64,000 nt of DNA from Pseudomonas lini (GTDB lineage: Bacteria > Pseudomonadota > Gammaproteobacteria > Pseudomonadales > Pseudomonadaceae): positions 930,001 through 994,000 of the forward strand of contig NZ_OZ061318.1 in assembly GCF_964063345.1 (NCBI RefSeq). Direction: 5' to 3'. The notes beneath the pieces were generated by a model. The model had not been told where the DNA came from. It saw only the letters and a list, made by a program, of their open reading frames with translations, and searched no databases. Position 1 is the stretch's first letter; each line of letters opens with the position of its first letter. Positions 35,852 to 44,526 of this stretch are shown here, piece after piece. The translations under genes were made by a program, and so were the position numbers.

Positions 35852-36090
35852 TACCAGACCTCCTTGCCCACCGGTGGCCCCCAGTCAACCGCTTCATGGC
35901 GGTTCTCCGGGGTCACCTTGGCCAACAGCGTGGCCAGGTCCAAGGGCTCGCGCACCGGTTCGATGATCATCCGGTTGCCTTCAACCCGCACGTCGACCTC
36001 CAGGTCAAGCTCGAACACGGTGCCGCCCAGGATCGACGCGGGCAGGCGCAAGGCGAGGCTGTTGCCCCACTTCTTGATATTGCTTTTCAT
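35851..36090 (-). CDS. MazE/PemI-type antitoxin (AbrB fold)
   Basis: A 79-residue protein starting MKSNIKKWGNSLALRLPASI, the classical MazE N-terminal DNA-binding strand set. VDVRVEGNRMIIEPVREP follows and the toxin-binding tail ends TPENRHEAVDWGPPVGKEVW. The frame is open to 36126, but the MKSNIKKWGN start is the family norm. Its stop overlaps the former start of a dead mazF gene, so it is an orphan antitoxin that may still protect against a related toxin or regulate DNA. Confidence 0.85.
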   Translation of the reverse strand: MKSNIKKWGNSLALRLPASILGGTVFELDLEVDVRVEGNRMIIEPVREPLDLATLLAKVTPENRHEAVDWGPPVGKEVW

Positions 36091-36166
36091 AGTGGTCTCT
36101 CCGGGGGTATTTGCATTCGTCGCCACACTACTGCGTATCTACAGTTGTATTTACGGCAGGTCGGGC

Positions 36167-36379
36167 TCAGTTGAGCAGCTTGGTCACCCACACGGTGAGA
36201 CCGGCCACGGTGGCGAACAGGCCAATGGCGAAGGCTAGCGGATACCAGAAGGTCTCGCGGGTGAACTGCCGCGCTTCGACGTTCGGCGTTCGGGTCACGG
36301 GACCGACAAGCTTCATGGTCTCGGCCCGCAGCCGGACAATGTCAGCGTGGATTTTTTCGAGTTCGGCTTGGGTCAACAT
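36167..36379 (-). CDS. Small single-pass membrane protein, MLTQAELEKIHAD family, second copy
   Basis: ATG 36379 has AAGGAGAACC before it. The N-terminus (MLTQAELEKIHADIVRLRAE) is nearly the same as that of the gene at 31421-31651. The C-terminal FWYPLAFAIGLFATVAGLTV is a membrane helix. It overlaps the end of the 63-aa gene upstream by 38 bp and is followed by mazE. Function unknown. Confidence 0.65.
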   Translation of the reverse strand: MLTQAELEKIHADIVRLRAETMKLVGPVTRTPNVEARQFTRETFWYPLAFAIGLFATVAGLTVWVTKLLN

Positions 36380-36533
36380 GCGGTTCTCCTTCTGGCCCCC
36401 ATGCTTCAAGTTCGCGGCCTACCGGCGGCGCTTCCAGCCATACGGTCTCTTCTGCCGACCTCGGCACCTTCCAGTCGCAGCGGGCCAGCAGTTCGTCCAA
36501 GGTGTAGTGGGGTGTCTGCTTCGTGCGCTTCAT
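36342..36533 (-). CDS. 63-aa protein resembling the C-terminal half of a MazE-type antitoxin
   Basis: ATG 36533 has AAGGAG ten bases upstream. MKRTKQTPHYTLDELLARCD followed by WLEAPPVGREL matches the toxin-binding tail of chromosomal MazE/ChpI antitoxins (YTLDELLA-x-CD ... PVG-x-E). The AbrB DNA-binding half is absent. It ends with an extra 20-residue tail that reads into the next gene's start. It may be a stand-alone antidote fragment or a relic. Confidence 0.5.
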   Translation of the reverse strand: MKRTKQTPHYTLDELLARCDWKVPRSAEETVWLEAPPVGRELEAWGPEGEPHVDPSRTRKNPR

Positions 36534-36564
36534 CGGGGTTGTCTCCTTCTCAGGCAGGTCCGGC

Positions 36565-36852
36565 TCAGACATGCAGGCGCACGGTCATGTCAATGCCCAC
36601 GGCGCGCATCACCGCGAGCATGGTTTTCAGGGTCGGGTTGCCCTTCTCGCTGAACGAGCGGTACAGCTGTTCGCGGGCCAGCCCCGACTCGCGGGCCAGC
36701 TCGGTCATGCCCTTGGCACGGGCGACCACGCCCATGGCCTTGGCGATGTACGCCACGTCGCCGGTTTCGAAGGCATCGGCGACAAAGATAGCGATGGACT
36801 CCGGGTCCACCAGGGCGGCGGCAGGGTCGAATTCCACTAGACGGTCGTTCAT
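36565..36852 (-). CDS. HigA-like addiction-module antidote protein (HTH)
   Basis: A 95-residue protein. FDPAAALVDPESIAIFVADA leads to an XRE helix-turn-helix (MTELARESGLAREQLYRSFS, then EKGNPTLKTMLAVMRAVG), the layout of the putative addiction-module antidote family paired with Gp49-like RelE/HigB toxins. ATG 36852 overlaps the TGA of the toxin remnant as ATGA; the toxin comes first in this family, as here. The antidote is complete, but its toxin has lost its middle. Confidence 0.85.
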   Translation of the reverse strand: MNDRLVEFDPAAALVDPESIAIFVADAFETGDVAYIAKAMGVVARAKGMTELARESGLAREQLYRSFSEKGNPTLKTMLAVMRAVGIDMTVRLHV

Positions 36853-36950
36853 GTTTGACTCCATTGATGGGCTAAGGCTTTAGCCGTCTCGATGTCCCGG
36901 AGCTGGCGTTCCCACGCCCTAAACGTGGCGGTCTGATTTATCTCTACCAT
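36849..36950 (-). pseudogene. RelE/HigB-type toxin with internal deletion, 33 codons left
   Basis: ATG 36950 reads VEINQTATFRAWERQLRD and then at once IETAKALAHQWSQT, stop. The first part is the N-terminus of phage-Gp49-like toxins (x-TATF-x-x-W-x-x-x-LRD). The second is their C-terminus (D-I-E-x-AK-x-LA). About 65 central residues with the catalytic core are gone, in frame. The stop still overlaps the antidote start. Confidence 0.75.
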
Positions 36951-37057
36951 GACCGAATTGTAATCTAAGAAATACAGGGGGTGGGCTTTTTGCCGCCCGT
37001 CGCGGCCCGGCAGTGCCTGGACGTTTCGCCCTTCACAGGGGCCGCTCGCGCGGTGGA

Positions 37058-37313
37058 TTACTTGGTCGAGCTGTTGGGGAAGTGGAACGAGAGCACCGAG
37101 GTGACTAGGGGCAAGGCGCCAATCTTCACCAGTTCGAAGATCTGGCTGACCCCGGGGCTGTCCGGCACCGACCCGTGAGCGACGAACACCCCCGAAGCAG
37201 TTCAGCCTCAGCAGCATCTGCCGGGCAAAGCGTAGCCGCTCGCCTTCATTGAGTGCCCCCCCCCCGCCCGGTTTGGTGAACACCGTGGTCAGGTCATAGT
37301 CGGGTTTGTCCAT
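37058..37313 (-). pseudogene. Frameshifted small membrane-type gene with a poly-G tract
   Basis: ATG 37313 overlaps the stop of the CopG relic (TGATG). The frame starts MDKPDYDLTTVFTKPGGGGA and reads to RFARQMLLRLNCFGGV, then continues in another frame as FVAHGSVPDSPGVSQIFELV and KIGALPLVTSVLSFHF. Ten consecutive G (37256-37265 on the plus strand as C) lie near the start. Probably dead through a one-base slip. Product family unknown. Confidence 0.55.
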
Positions 37314-37530
37314 CAGAGCCCCACCACTCGGCCCACAGCCTCCAGCGTGTGGTCGTCGCGTTCGCGGACGATGCCCAGCGAGAACCCGGGCTTGCGCGCT
37401 TCACTGTCTGCGATTATCAGCAGGGCAAAGGCCTTGCGCATGGCTTCGGCCTTGTCATGCCGCGATCCTTGGCAATGGCGGTAAGCTTCTGGTCGATTTC
37501 ATCACACAGATCAAGGGTCATGCGCGGCAT
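37313..37530 (-). pseudogene. CopG-type ribbon-helix-helix protein, frameshifted
   Basis: ATG 37530 reads MPRMTLDLCDEIDQKLTAIA and KDRGM, a ribbon-helix-helix N-terminus. One base is missing near 37455, after which the right frame is AEAMRKAFALLIIADSEARK and then PGFSLGIVRERDDHTLEAVG to the stop at 37313. It would have been a small DNA-binding regulator of the adjacent gene. Confidence 0.65.
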
Positions 37531-37837
37531 GGGACTTTCCAGGCAGATTAGCTAGGCGAAAATTGTACTGCACTTTGCAGTTGGTGCCATGCCCGCCCGA
37601 CCGGGTCAGAGAACCCGGCCGGCGTAAAGGCGTGGCACACCTCGGCGCTGTGCAGGCCGAAGTAGGCGGTCAGCAGCGCACCCCAGTTCACTCAGGTGAC
37701 ACAGCACAGGCGGCGGCTTCGCCGGTCAGCGGCAGGACGCCGTAGACGGCGAGGCAGGACCAGTCAGGAGGGTGGGCATAGGACCTCCAATAGGTGTGGG
37801 GATGCTTGAGCATGGCAGAAAAACCGAATTGACCCCT
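37531..37837. other. Gene-free stretch
   Basis: About 300 bp with no supported gene. Short protein-like pieces (minus-strand WGALLTAYFGLHSAEVCHAF) suggest another decayed gene. Confidence 0.35.
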
Positions 37838-38434
37838 TCATAGTTCAGAAGTGAGCGGGACGGCTGACCGAGTCACGGCAGCGGTACGGTAAAGAGCCAG
37901 TTCGCGGTAAACCGTGGCCTGCCCGACGCCAAGCAGCTTGGCAATCTCGACCTTAGTCACGCCCTCGCCCGCCAGGCGCAGTATGGCCGCGCGTTTTTCC
38001 TCGTGGATTGGCTTACGTCCTTTGTACCTGCCGGCCTTCTGCGCTTTGTCGATCCCCTCTCGCTGCCGCTCCAGCATCATTTCTCGCTCAAACTGGGCAA
38101 TCCCCCCTAACACGGTCAGGATTAACTTGCCGGTGGGCGTGCTGGTGTCCAATCCCAGATTGAGAATCTTGACCTCAACCTTCTTCAGTTCCAATCGGTG
38201 CAGTGTCTGCAGCAGATCGGTGATCGAGCGGGCCAACCGGTCGAGCTTAGTGACCACAAAGGTATCCCCCACGCGGGCAAACTCAATGGCCGCGTCCAAC
38301 TGGACGCGCTGGGCCACGGACGACACCTGCTCTTTAAATATTTTTTCACAGCCACATTGTTCTAATTCGCGCAACTGGGCCTCAAAGCCTGCCTCTTGTT
38401 CGATCGTTGAAGTACGTGCATAACCTATATCCAT
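37838..38434 (-). CDS. Serine recombinase (resolvase/invertase family)
   Basis: A 198-residue protein. ATG 38434 gives the usual start MDIGYARTSTIEQEAGFEAQ, with the nucleophile Ser9. FVVTKLDRLARSITDLL and GKLILTVLGGIAQFEREMM are the conserved catalytic and dimer blocks. The C-terminal helix-turn-helix is GEGVTKVEIAKLLGVGQATV followed by YREL. The size fits Tn3-type resolvases and Hin/Pin invertases. No Tn3 transposase is adjacent, and no inverted pair of crossover sites was found by eye. It probably marks an element that inserted beside the dusA island. Confidence 0.9.
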   Translation of the reverse strand: MDIGYARTSTIEQEAGFEAQLRELEQCGCEKIFKEQVSSVAQRVQLDAAIEFARVGDTFVVTKLDRLARSITDLLQTLHRLELKKVEVKILNLGLDTSTPTGKLILTVLGGIAQFEREMMLERQREGIDKAQKAGRYKGRKPIHEEKRAAILRLAGEGVTKVEIAKLLGVGQATVYRELALYRTAAVTRSAVPLTSEL

Positions 38435-39284
38435 GGGTTTTCTCCCACATATGTTTAAGACCCTGCGATAGCGCACCTCCCAAAATAGTTAACCCACTTA
38501 TATGAGAGGTTTAGGTATGGATTCTTCTGCTATCACAGGGGCCGGCTCTATTTGGAGATTACATGGCGTTTTTCCTCACACTGGTGGACTTTCGCCAATG
38601 CTTAGACGATCAGGTCGCCCAAGCTGGCGCGCTCCTTCGGGGCCGTTTTCGCCAGTAACCGGCCTCGATGGACGCAACACGCAAACGAGTCGCATCTGCC
38701 GCTATCCGAGCGAGGCGCTGTTAATTTTCTTGTGACGAACCATTTAATTCGGTCCTTTCTTAGGCAATCCGGATTGCTGTCCCAGGCACTAATAAGAGCG
38801 CCCCCGAACCTTCCATTCGATATGACTGCCACACCACCCGCTACCACATAAATATCTAAGCACAGTTCACAACACCAAGAAATATATAATGCAATACCAA
38901 CTAGATTATTTAGAAATATATTAAACATATTAACCAATACATGTAATAAAAAGCATTTAACGTACCATCAACACCCCACCCACGACTTTTTACTACTTTT
39001 TTTAAAACTTGCTAGCACAGACCCACTCACCATCTTCAACCAACAAAAAATCCCGACGGTACATAGTACAACCATCAACAAAAAACACTACAAAAGAAAT
39101 TAATATATTTGCCAGCCACCACCCACCACAAAAGCACCTAAAGACCAAAAATAAAACATTTTATTTATAAAAATCAATCGATTACATAGATAAAACACCC
39201 TGAAGAACGCTAAAAATCAGTACATCGACTACGATTAAATAGCGTTATTCAACATACTGAAAACAATAATTTGGGGTTATCAAT
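38435..39284. other. AT-rich gene-free stretch
   Basis: About 850 bp. The first 300 bp contain only fragmentary protein-like frames. From about 38,840 the sequence is very AT-rich with many A/T runs and no ribosome sites. It may hold the promoter of the 175-aa gene, a res site for the resolvase, or a replication/transfer site of the island. Confidence 0.4.
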
Positions 39285-39812
39285 ATGAATAATAACAAGG
39301 TCGCTACCGAGCCCAGCTGGAATGCTGATGGCATGGCAATTAAAGTAATAAAACCCGGCAGCCTAGCCTTCGAGAACCTGACCCAAGAACTTGCAATGCG
39401 GGGCACCCAATATCAGGCCGCTACCCTGATCTATGACTCTCTGGCCCTGCGTTACAATAAAGCCGAACCGGGCGATCTGTTATTGGTGGTGCTGCCGAAT
39501 CAGCCGAGTACCAGCAACTTACGCAAAATCTTCGGGCTGCGCGGGATGAAGGAAGGAGATTACCGCCTGTTCCGTCCGATGCGCGACGAACGCGGCCAAC
39601 GCTTCCCAAAAAACAAGCGTCCTCTGGTTTTGCAGCGCCTCACCGACAATGTGATGCGGGTAGTACAGACTTTCCAGGCCATCGCTGCGCGGGTGGCCCA
39701 AGAAGCCGAAGAGCGAGGGGCTTCCTATGACTTCGCGCAAGATGAAAAACCAGTAAAGCCGTGGCCTGCAGAGGAGATTTCGGCAGGAATTCAAGACCTG
39801 GTTAATACTTGA
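39285..39812 (+). CDS. Hypothetical island protein, 175 aa
   Basis: ATG 39285 follows GGGGTTATC. The product is soluble: an N-terminal segment WNADGMAIKVIKPGSLAFEN, a central basic block LRKIFGLRGMKEGDYRLFRP and then PKNKRPLVLQRLTDNVMRVV with a long helix, and an acidic tail. Not recognised. It is the first gene of the compact island with the primase-helicase, so a role in replication or regulation is possible. Confidence 0.6.
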   Translation: MNNNKVATEPSWNADGMAIKVIKPGSLAFENLTQELAMRGTQYQAATLIYDSLALRYNKAEPGDLLLVVLPNQPSTSNLRKIFGLRGMKEGDYRLFRPMRDERGQRFPKNKRPLVLQRLTDNVMRVVQTFQAIAARVAQEAEERGASYDFAQDEKPVKPWPAEEISAGIQDLVNT

Positions 39813-39957
39813 GAACGTAAGGATTGATTGGGTGACCGTCCCAACTGAGAGGACGGCACTCAAGTTTGATGCCCGGTTTGTCCGGTAATTTTTCCTCACC
39901 ACTTCGGTACTAGAGAAGGAGCCTCTTGGTTTTCAAGGGTGCGACCTGGAAAACAAA

Positions 39958-40224
39958 ATGATAAAAAATCCTCCCAGCACCACCGGGGAACGGATGACTG
40001 CTGACGAACGCCTCGCGTTCATCCGCCGCATCGCTAAAACCCACTGCTTGTCCCACCAAGACCTCACAAAATACACCGGATATCTGCTTGACACCGTGTC
40101 TGGCTGGTTTACCTCATGCGACTCTCTCCGCCACCGACATGTCTCTGCCAGGGCGGTCGACCGCCTGCTGCTGGAGCTGACCTTAGACCATGTCAAAAGC
40201 AGCAAGTCGGCGGGGGGACATTAG
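39958..40224 (+). CDS. Small HTH-like island regulator, 88 aa
   Basis: The frame from ATG 39958 (or ATG 39994, after CGGGGAACGG, 76 aa) encodes ERLAFIRRIAKTHCLSHQDL and then TKYTGYLLDTVSGWFTSCDS, followed by VSARAVDRLLLEL. This looks like an XRE-type helix-turn-helix. It lies one base before the primase-helicase start (TAG then ATG), so the two are coupled. It probably controls the island's replication gene. Confidence 0.6.
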   Translation: MIKNPPSTTGERMTADERLAFIRRIAKTHCLSHQDLTKYTGYLLDTVSGWFTSCDSLRHRHVSARAVDRLLLELTLDHVKSSKSAGGH

Positions 40225-40225
40225 T

Positions 40226-43039
40226 ATGTACCATTACTACCAACGCTCAGAACATGACGCCTGGTTTCTTCTTTCCTGCCATGGCGAAGAAAGCCCGGTG
40301 GAGCTGGCCAAGGCGCAGGGAGCGAAGAAACTGACCATTCTCGCCCTGAACCAGATGGTCAACGACGGTACCGAAGCCGAACTGCCGCGCAACCGCGACA
40401 AGATCGGCTACCGTGGCCCGCTGTACTTCGATATCGACTGCAAGGATGACTTGGCCCAAGCCATCACCAGTGGCCAAGAATTAGTCGGCAAGCTGGTGCG
40501 CATGGGCGTACCGAAAGACGGCATCGAGATTTTCCTGTCGGGTAGCAAAGGCCTGCACATTCTGGTCAATGAGACGTTTTTCACGGGCAAACGCTTCATC
40601 CTGCGCCTACCAGAAATCTACAAGGAAATGGCCCGCGACCTATTCGTCATTGGCCTCGATTATTCGGTGTACAGCAGCGGTCGGGGCAACAGTTTCCGCA
40701 TCGTCAACCTGCAGCGCCATGACGGCAAGTACCGGGTGCCGGTGACCGCTGATGAACTGATCGACCTGACCGTCGAGCGCTACCGCGAATGGGTAAAGGC
40801 ACCGCGCACTGTCGAGGTCGACGACCCGCAGGAGCAGGTGGTGCACGAGCTGAAGGCGCTGTTTGAAGAAGCCAAGAAGCGCGTCAATTCCAAACCAAAG
40901 CTGGTGATCATCGCCTCGTCGGCGGATATGGAAGCGATCCGCGAGCCGGTGCCGGCGTGCATCCAGATGCTCTGCGACAGCGATTCATTGAAGGCCGATG
41001 CCTCCTACAACCAGGTCGCGACCCAGTTGGCCACCTACATCGTGCGCGCCGGGGTATCGCAGAGCGTGGCCGAAAGCCTCACCGCGCGGCTGGCCAGCAG
41101 CGCCAAGTCGAGCAAGTACAGCACGCCGAAATTGCGCCGCGACCACATCGAAGCGCAGATCCGCTACGTCGAGCACACGCCGACCTTCAGCTTTGGCTGC
41201 AATGCGATCCGTTCGCTGCTGAGCAAGCGCCCCTGCGAAGGCTGCGTGATCGAGTCCGGGGTGAACAAGGATGGCAACCCCGACGCCGACCTGAGCGCGG
41301 TGGCCGAAGCGGACGGTTATTACATCCGCGTCGGTGACAGCAAGCGGCGCATCAGCAACTTCACCTTGCAGCCACTCGACGTGTTCATCGCCGTGCCGGA
41401 GGACGGCACCAGTCCGCGTCGGATCGGTACACGGATGAGCGTGATGAAGAGCGGGTTAGAAGTGGGCAAGCTTATTTTCAAAGAGCTCAGCTTCGCCAGC
41501 CGCTCGGCGTTCCTGCATGAATTCGAAGGACTCAGCGACCTGACCTTTCAGGGCACAGACCTCGACGTACAGCGGATCAAAGTGGCAATTTATCGAGAGG
41601 ATCAAGACGTGGACGAAATCCACCAGGTTTACACCGTCGGGGTCCATCTGGACTTCGTCGACAACAGTCCCGTGTTCACCTACGTCGAGCCCGATATGTC
41701 GGTCAACTCGGTGAAGGTGCGCGGCACACACCAGTTCCTCGGCAACCTGCTGGCCCGCCCGTACTTCGCCCACACCACCATGTGCGAAAGGGGTGACGAA
41801 GCGGTGGACAACGCCCTGACACGGCTGCTCAAGATCAATCAGAAACACGAGGTCGGCCTGATGATCGGCTGGACCATCGCGGCACACTTCAAAACCCATT
41901 TCATGCACTCGTTCAGTCAGTTTCCGATTCTCTGCCTGTGGGGCAGTGCCGGCTCCGGCAAGTCGAAAACCGCCGGCCTATTCACCTGGCTCAACGGCAC
42001 CGACTACATGCAGAAGGACTCCGGGGTCAGCGCCCCGTCGACGTCGCACTATGCCATGCTCGAATACTTGACCAGTACCACGACCATCCCGCGCATCATC
42101 GAAGAATTCAACAAGTCGAAAATAAACAGCAAGATCTATAAGGACACCAGTGAGCGAATCAAGCAGGCCTGGAATGGCGAGGCGACCCTGAAAGGGCGGC
42201 TCAGCCGTTCCAGCAGCGCCATGGGCCGCACCAACGCCGAAGCGATTGCCATCCCGCTGTCGTCGCCACTGGTGGTGATCTCGGAACAGGAGATCGAGAT
42301 CCCGGCGATTCAGGAACGGAGCATTCGCGTGCACCTGACCAAAGTCAAACGCGCCCATTGCCGGGAACACTTCTTCCACGCCACCAAGAACCGGAATGAT
42401 CTTCGTCGACTGGGTAAAGCGATCATGGCCATGGCACTAACCACCTCACTGGAGGACATCGAGGCGTTGATGGAGAAGGCGTCGGCCCTGCTGCCCGAGG
42501 AAATGGACGACCGCCCGCGCTATTCGCTGCAGGTGATCTTGGTCGGGTTGTGGAAATTGCAGCAGGTCTGCGAAGAGCTGCACCTGTTCTCGGCCCTGAA
42601 GACCCTGGAACCAATCATCAAGACGGTGATCGAGCGGTTTGCTGGCGACGGCGATGGTTATGTGCAGAGCGAGATCGACCTAGTGATACAAAAAATGTCG
42701 ATCATCGTGGCCGTTTCGCGCAGCACCGAAGAGGCAGGCCAAAACAATGTGCATTTGGCCGAGGGCATACACTACACGGTAACTCCCGAGTACCTGATCC
42801 TCGACCCGGTCCTATCCCATGCCAGTTACACCCGCTATTGCAATGTCGATGAACGCAGCACGCCGGTAATCAACAGCGGCACGCAGTTCGTCAAGTTGAT
42901 AACCGAAGAGCCCTATTTCGTGAAGTACGAACCGTATGCCGGTATGGGCGGCGGTCGACCCATGCTGTTCCTTTCGCTGCAGGAAATGCAGGCTAAGAAC
43001 ATCGACATCAGCCTGATCGGCTGGGGAGGTACGGTATGA
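40226..43039 (+). CDS. Primase-helicase (AEP-like primase plus P-loop helicase)
   Basis: A 937-residue replication protein. GPLYFDIDCKDDL near residue 75 and IEIFLSGSKGLHILVNE near 105 match the active site of archaeo-eukaryotic-type primases (D-x-D and SGSKG-x-H). A Cys cluster (FGCNAIRSLLSKRPCEGCV, about 325-343) may bind zinc. LCLWGSAGSGKSKTAGLF near 572 is a Walker A motif, followed by a helicase-like ATPase core. Such fusions start replication of phages, satellites and plasmids, so the island may replicate or excise on its own. ATG 40226 is the better start than 40190. It is coupled (ATGA) to prtN. Confidence 0.85.
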   Translation: MYHYYQRSEHDAWFLLSCHGEESPVELAKAQGAKKLTILALNQMVNDGTEAELPRNRDKIGYRGPLYFDIDCKDDLAQAITSGQELVGKLVRMGVPKDGIEIFLSGSKGLHILVNETFFTGKRFILRLPEIYKEMARDLFVIGLDYSVYSSGRGNSFRIVNLQRHDGKYRVPVTADELIDLTVERYREWVKAPRTVEVDDPQEQVVHELKALFEEAKKRVNSKPKLVIIASSADMEAIREPVPACIQMLCDSDSLKADASYNQVATQLATYIVRAGVSQSVAESLTARLASSAKSSKYSTPKLRRDHIEAQIRYVEHTPTFSFGCNAIRSLLSKRPCEGCVIESGVNKDGNPDADLSAVAEADGYYIRVGDSKRRISNFTLQPLDVFIAVPEDGTSPRRIGTRMSVMKSGLEVGKLIFKELSFASRSAFLHEFEGLSDLTFQGTDLDVQRIKVAIYREDQDVDEIHQVYTVGVHLDFVDNSPVFTYVEPDMSVNSVKVRGTHQFLGNLLARPYFAHTTMCERGDEAVDNALTRLLKINQKHEVGLMIGWTIAAHFKTHFMHSFSQFPILCLWGSAGSGKSKTAGLFTWLNGTDYMQKDSGVSAPSTSHYAMLEYLTSTTTIPRIIEEFNKSKINSKIYKDTSERIKQAWNGEATLKGRLSRSSSAMGRTNAEAIAIPLSSPLVVISEQEIEIPAIQERSIRVHLTKVKRAHCREHFFHATKNRNDLRRLGKAIMAMALTTSLEDIEALMEKASALLPEEMDDRPRYSLQVILVGLWKLQQVCEELHLFSALKTLEPIIKTVIERFAGDGDGYVQSEIDLVIQKMSIIVAVSRSTEEAGQNNVHLAEGIHYTVTPEYLILDPVLSHASYTRYCNVDERSTPVINSGTQFVKLITEEPYFVKYEPYAGMGGGRPMLFLSLQEMQAKNIDISLIGWGGTV

Positions 43040-43317
43040 ATACGGTCTTCCTACTAATGGCCCAGTACAACGGCCAGGCAATCATCCCGCTTGAGCGCGT
43101 CTGTGCTGACTATTTCAGCCACCTATCACCGGAGAAAATGAAGTTCAAGGTCGCCGCTGGCCAGATAGACCTTACACTGGTGCCCATGGAGAGCAGCCAG
43201 AAGTCAGCGCGAGGCGTCCATTTGTCTGACTTGGCTGCTTACCTCGACGCCCAGCACAGCAAGGCCAAAACTGAACACGAAAAACTGATGGGGCGAGGTA
43301 TACACCGAGCATCTTAA
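43036..43317 (+). CDS. prtN: PrtN-like pyocin activator family protein
   Basis: 93 residues. MNTVFLLMAQYNGQAIIPLE and then YFSHLSPEKMKFKVAAGQID, with ARGVHLSDLAAYLDAQ, match the PrtN family. In P. aeruginosa PrtN turns on pyocin genes after DNA damage; in other pseudomonads relatives sit in prophages and islands. The start overlaps the primase-helicase stop (ATGA), and the stop overlaps the end of the convergent integrase by 4 bp. Here it probably activates island genes rather than a pyocin, since none is near. Confidence 0.9.
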   Translation: MNTVFLLMAQYNGQAIIPLERVCADYFSHLSPEKMKFKVAAGQIDLTLVPMESSQKSARGVHLSDLAAYLDAQHSKAKTEHEKLMGRGIHRAS

Positions 43318-44426
43318 CGCGACATGGCCTCAATCACGGGGCCAGTTACAACCCTCTCCAACCACGGCCAATCCTTGTACGGGTCGTCATTCCCCCGCAG
43401 GTGTGTATAGCGTCGCATCGAGTTCCAATCTCGGTGTCCTGACACGCTGGCCACTTTCGGAATATCCCACCCCATTTCAAACAGCCGACTCACGCCATCG
43501 TGGCGCAGGTCGTGAAAATGTAAGTCCTCAATTTCGAGAAAATGACAAGCCCGGGTAAATGAGGCCGATATGGATCTGGCATTGTACGGAAACACCTCGT
43601 CGGCGACCTTCGGCATGGACTTCAATATCCTCCAGGCCTCATCCGGAACATGGCACCAAACGTCGTTGCCATATTTCTGCCCGGGGTTCTTCATATCGGT
43701 GATCAGCACCGACTGGCGAACCTCGTCCATTGCGTCCCAGCGAATGCGGGTGATCTCTTCCTGTCGGCGCGTGGAGAACAGTGCGAAAGCAGTCACCCTA
43801 ACCATGTCGATCTCTTGCTTACGACGTGCGCGCATATCGACAAAGTAGGTCAGGATACGGTCGAGCTCTTCCAGCGTGGGTCTGCGGCCTCGCTCCTTAC
43901 TCTTGGACACGGCGCCCATTTTGCGTAACACGCGGCGTGCATCCGGCATGGCCATGGGATCGATGTCAAATCCCCAGGCGGGTCGGGCAATAGATAGCAC
44001 AGCGCCAAAGTGCGCGAGGTCGTTGCCAACAGTCTGTGGCTGGATACCGTCTTTCTGCATCCTGTCGTTGGCGTACTCGACCAGCTTCTGGCTGGTGATT
44101 TCCTTGTCTTCAAGCTTACCTAGCCAGGTTTCGCCGATCGCCTTGAGAGTGGCGCGTTTGGTTTTGCCCAGTGGTCGAATTTTTTCATACTCTTCAAGGT
44201 AGCGGTCGATCATTTGCTTGACCGTAGCGCCCTTACGATTCGCTTTGGCGATCGCCCCCGGCTCGGCCATTTCTGTCTCGCGGCGCTTGATCCAGGTCTG
44301 CGCCGTCGCCTTGCGATCGAACGTCTGGCTTTCCTGATAAACTGTGACGCCCTTTTGCATGATGCGGATCTGTGCGGTGTACGCTGCAGAGCCATTCTTG
44401 CGCTTGCGAACGGTGATCGATCCCAT
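43314..44426 (-). CDS. Tyrosine integrase of the dusA-linked island
   Basis: A 370-residue phage-type integrase. The start MGSITVRKRKNGSAAYTAQI at ATG 44426 is the family norm; the longer frame is open into the dusA leader. It has the arm-binding and SAM-like core-binding N-terminal parts. The catalytic residues are R (LFSTRRQEEITRIRW), H-x-x-R (FHDLRHDGVSRLFE), H (SGHRDW) and Tyr (MRRYTHLRG). It is divergent from and 100 bp before dusA, whose 5' end is a known integration site for islands with this kind of integrase. Confidence 0.92.
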   Translation of the reverse strand: MGSITVRKRKNGSAAYTAQIRIMQKGVTVYQESQTFDRKATAQTWIKRRETEMAEPGAIAKANRKGATVKQMIDRYLEEYEKIRPLGKTKRATLKAIGETWLGKLEDKEITSQKLVEYANDRMQKDGIQPQTVGNDLAHFGAVLSIARPAWGFDIDPMAMPDARRVLRKMGAVSKSKERGRRPTLEELDRILTYFVDMRARRKQEIDMVRVTAFALFSTRRQEEITRIRWDAMDEVRQSVLITDMKNPGQKYGNDVWCHVPDEAWRILKSMPKVADEVFPYNARSISASFTRACHFLEIEDLHFHDLRHDGVSRLFEMGWDIPKVASVSGHRDWNSMRRYTHLRGNDDPYKDWPWLERVVTGPVIEAMSR

Positions 44427-44526
44427 GATTTTGCTACACGACAGGTTTGAGTTGCTACATTGTAGCAACGACCTTGCTAAAACAAGCAAAAACAGTGGCA
44501 AACAGTAGTGAATGAGAAGTAGCCAA

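Noticed and set aside
38602..38937. 111-codon minus-strand frame upstream of the resolvase
   Set aside because: Mixed composition, no ribosome site; likely spans decayed DNA rather than a gene.
43036..43317. PrtN as evidence for a pyocin cluster here
   Set aside because: No tail, holin or lysis genes are present in the window; the gene is coupled to a replication protein instead.
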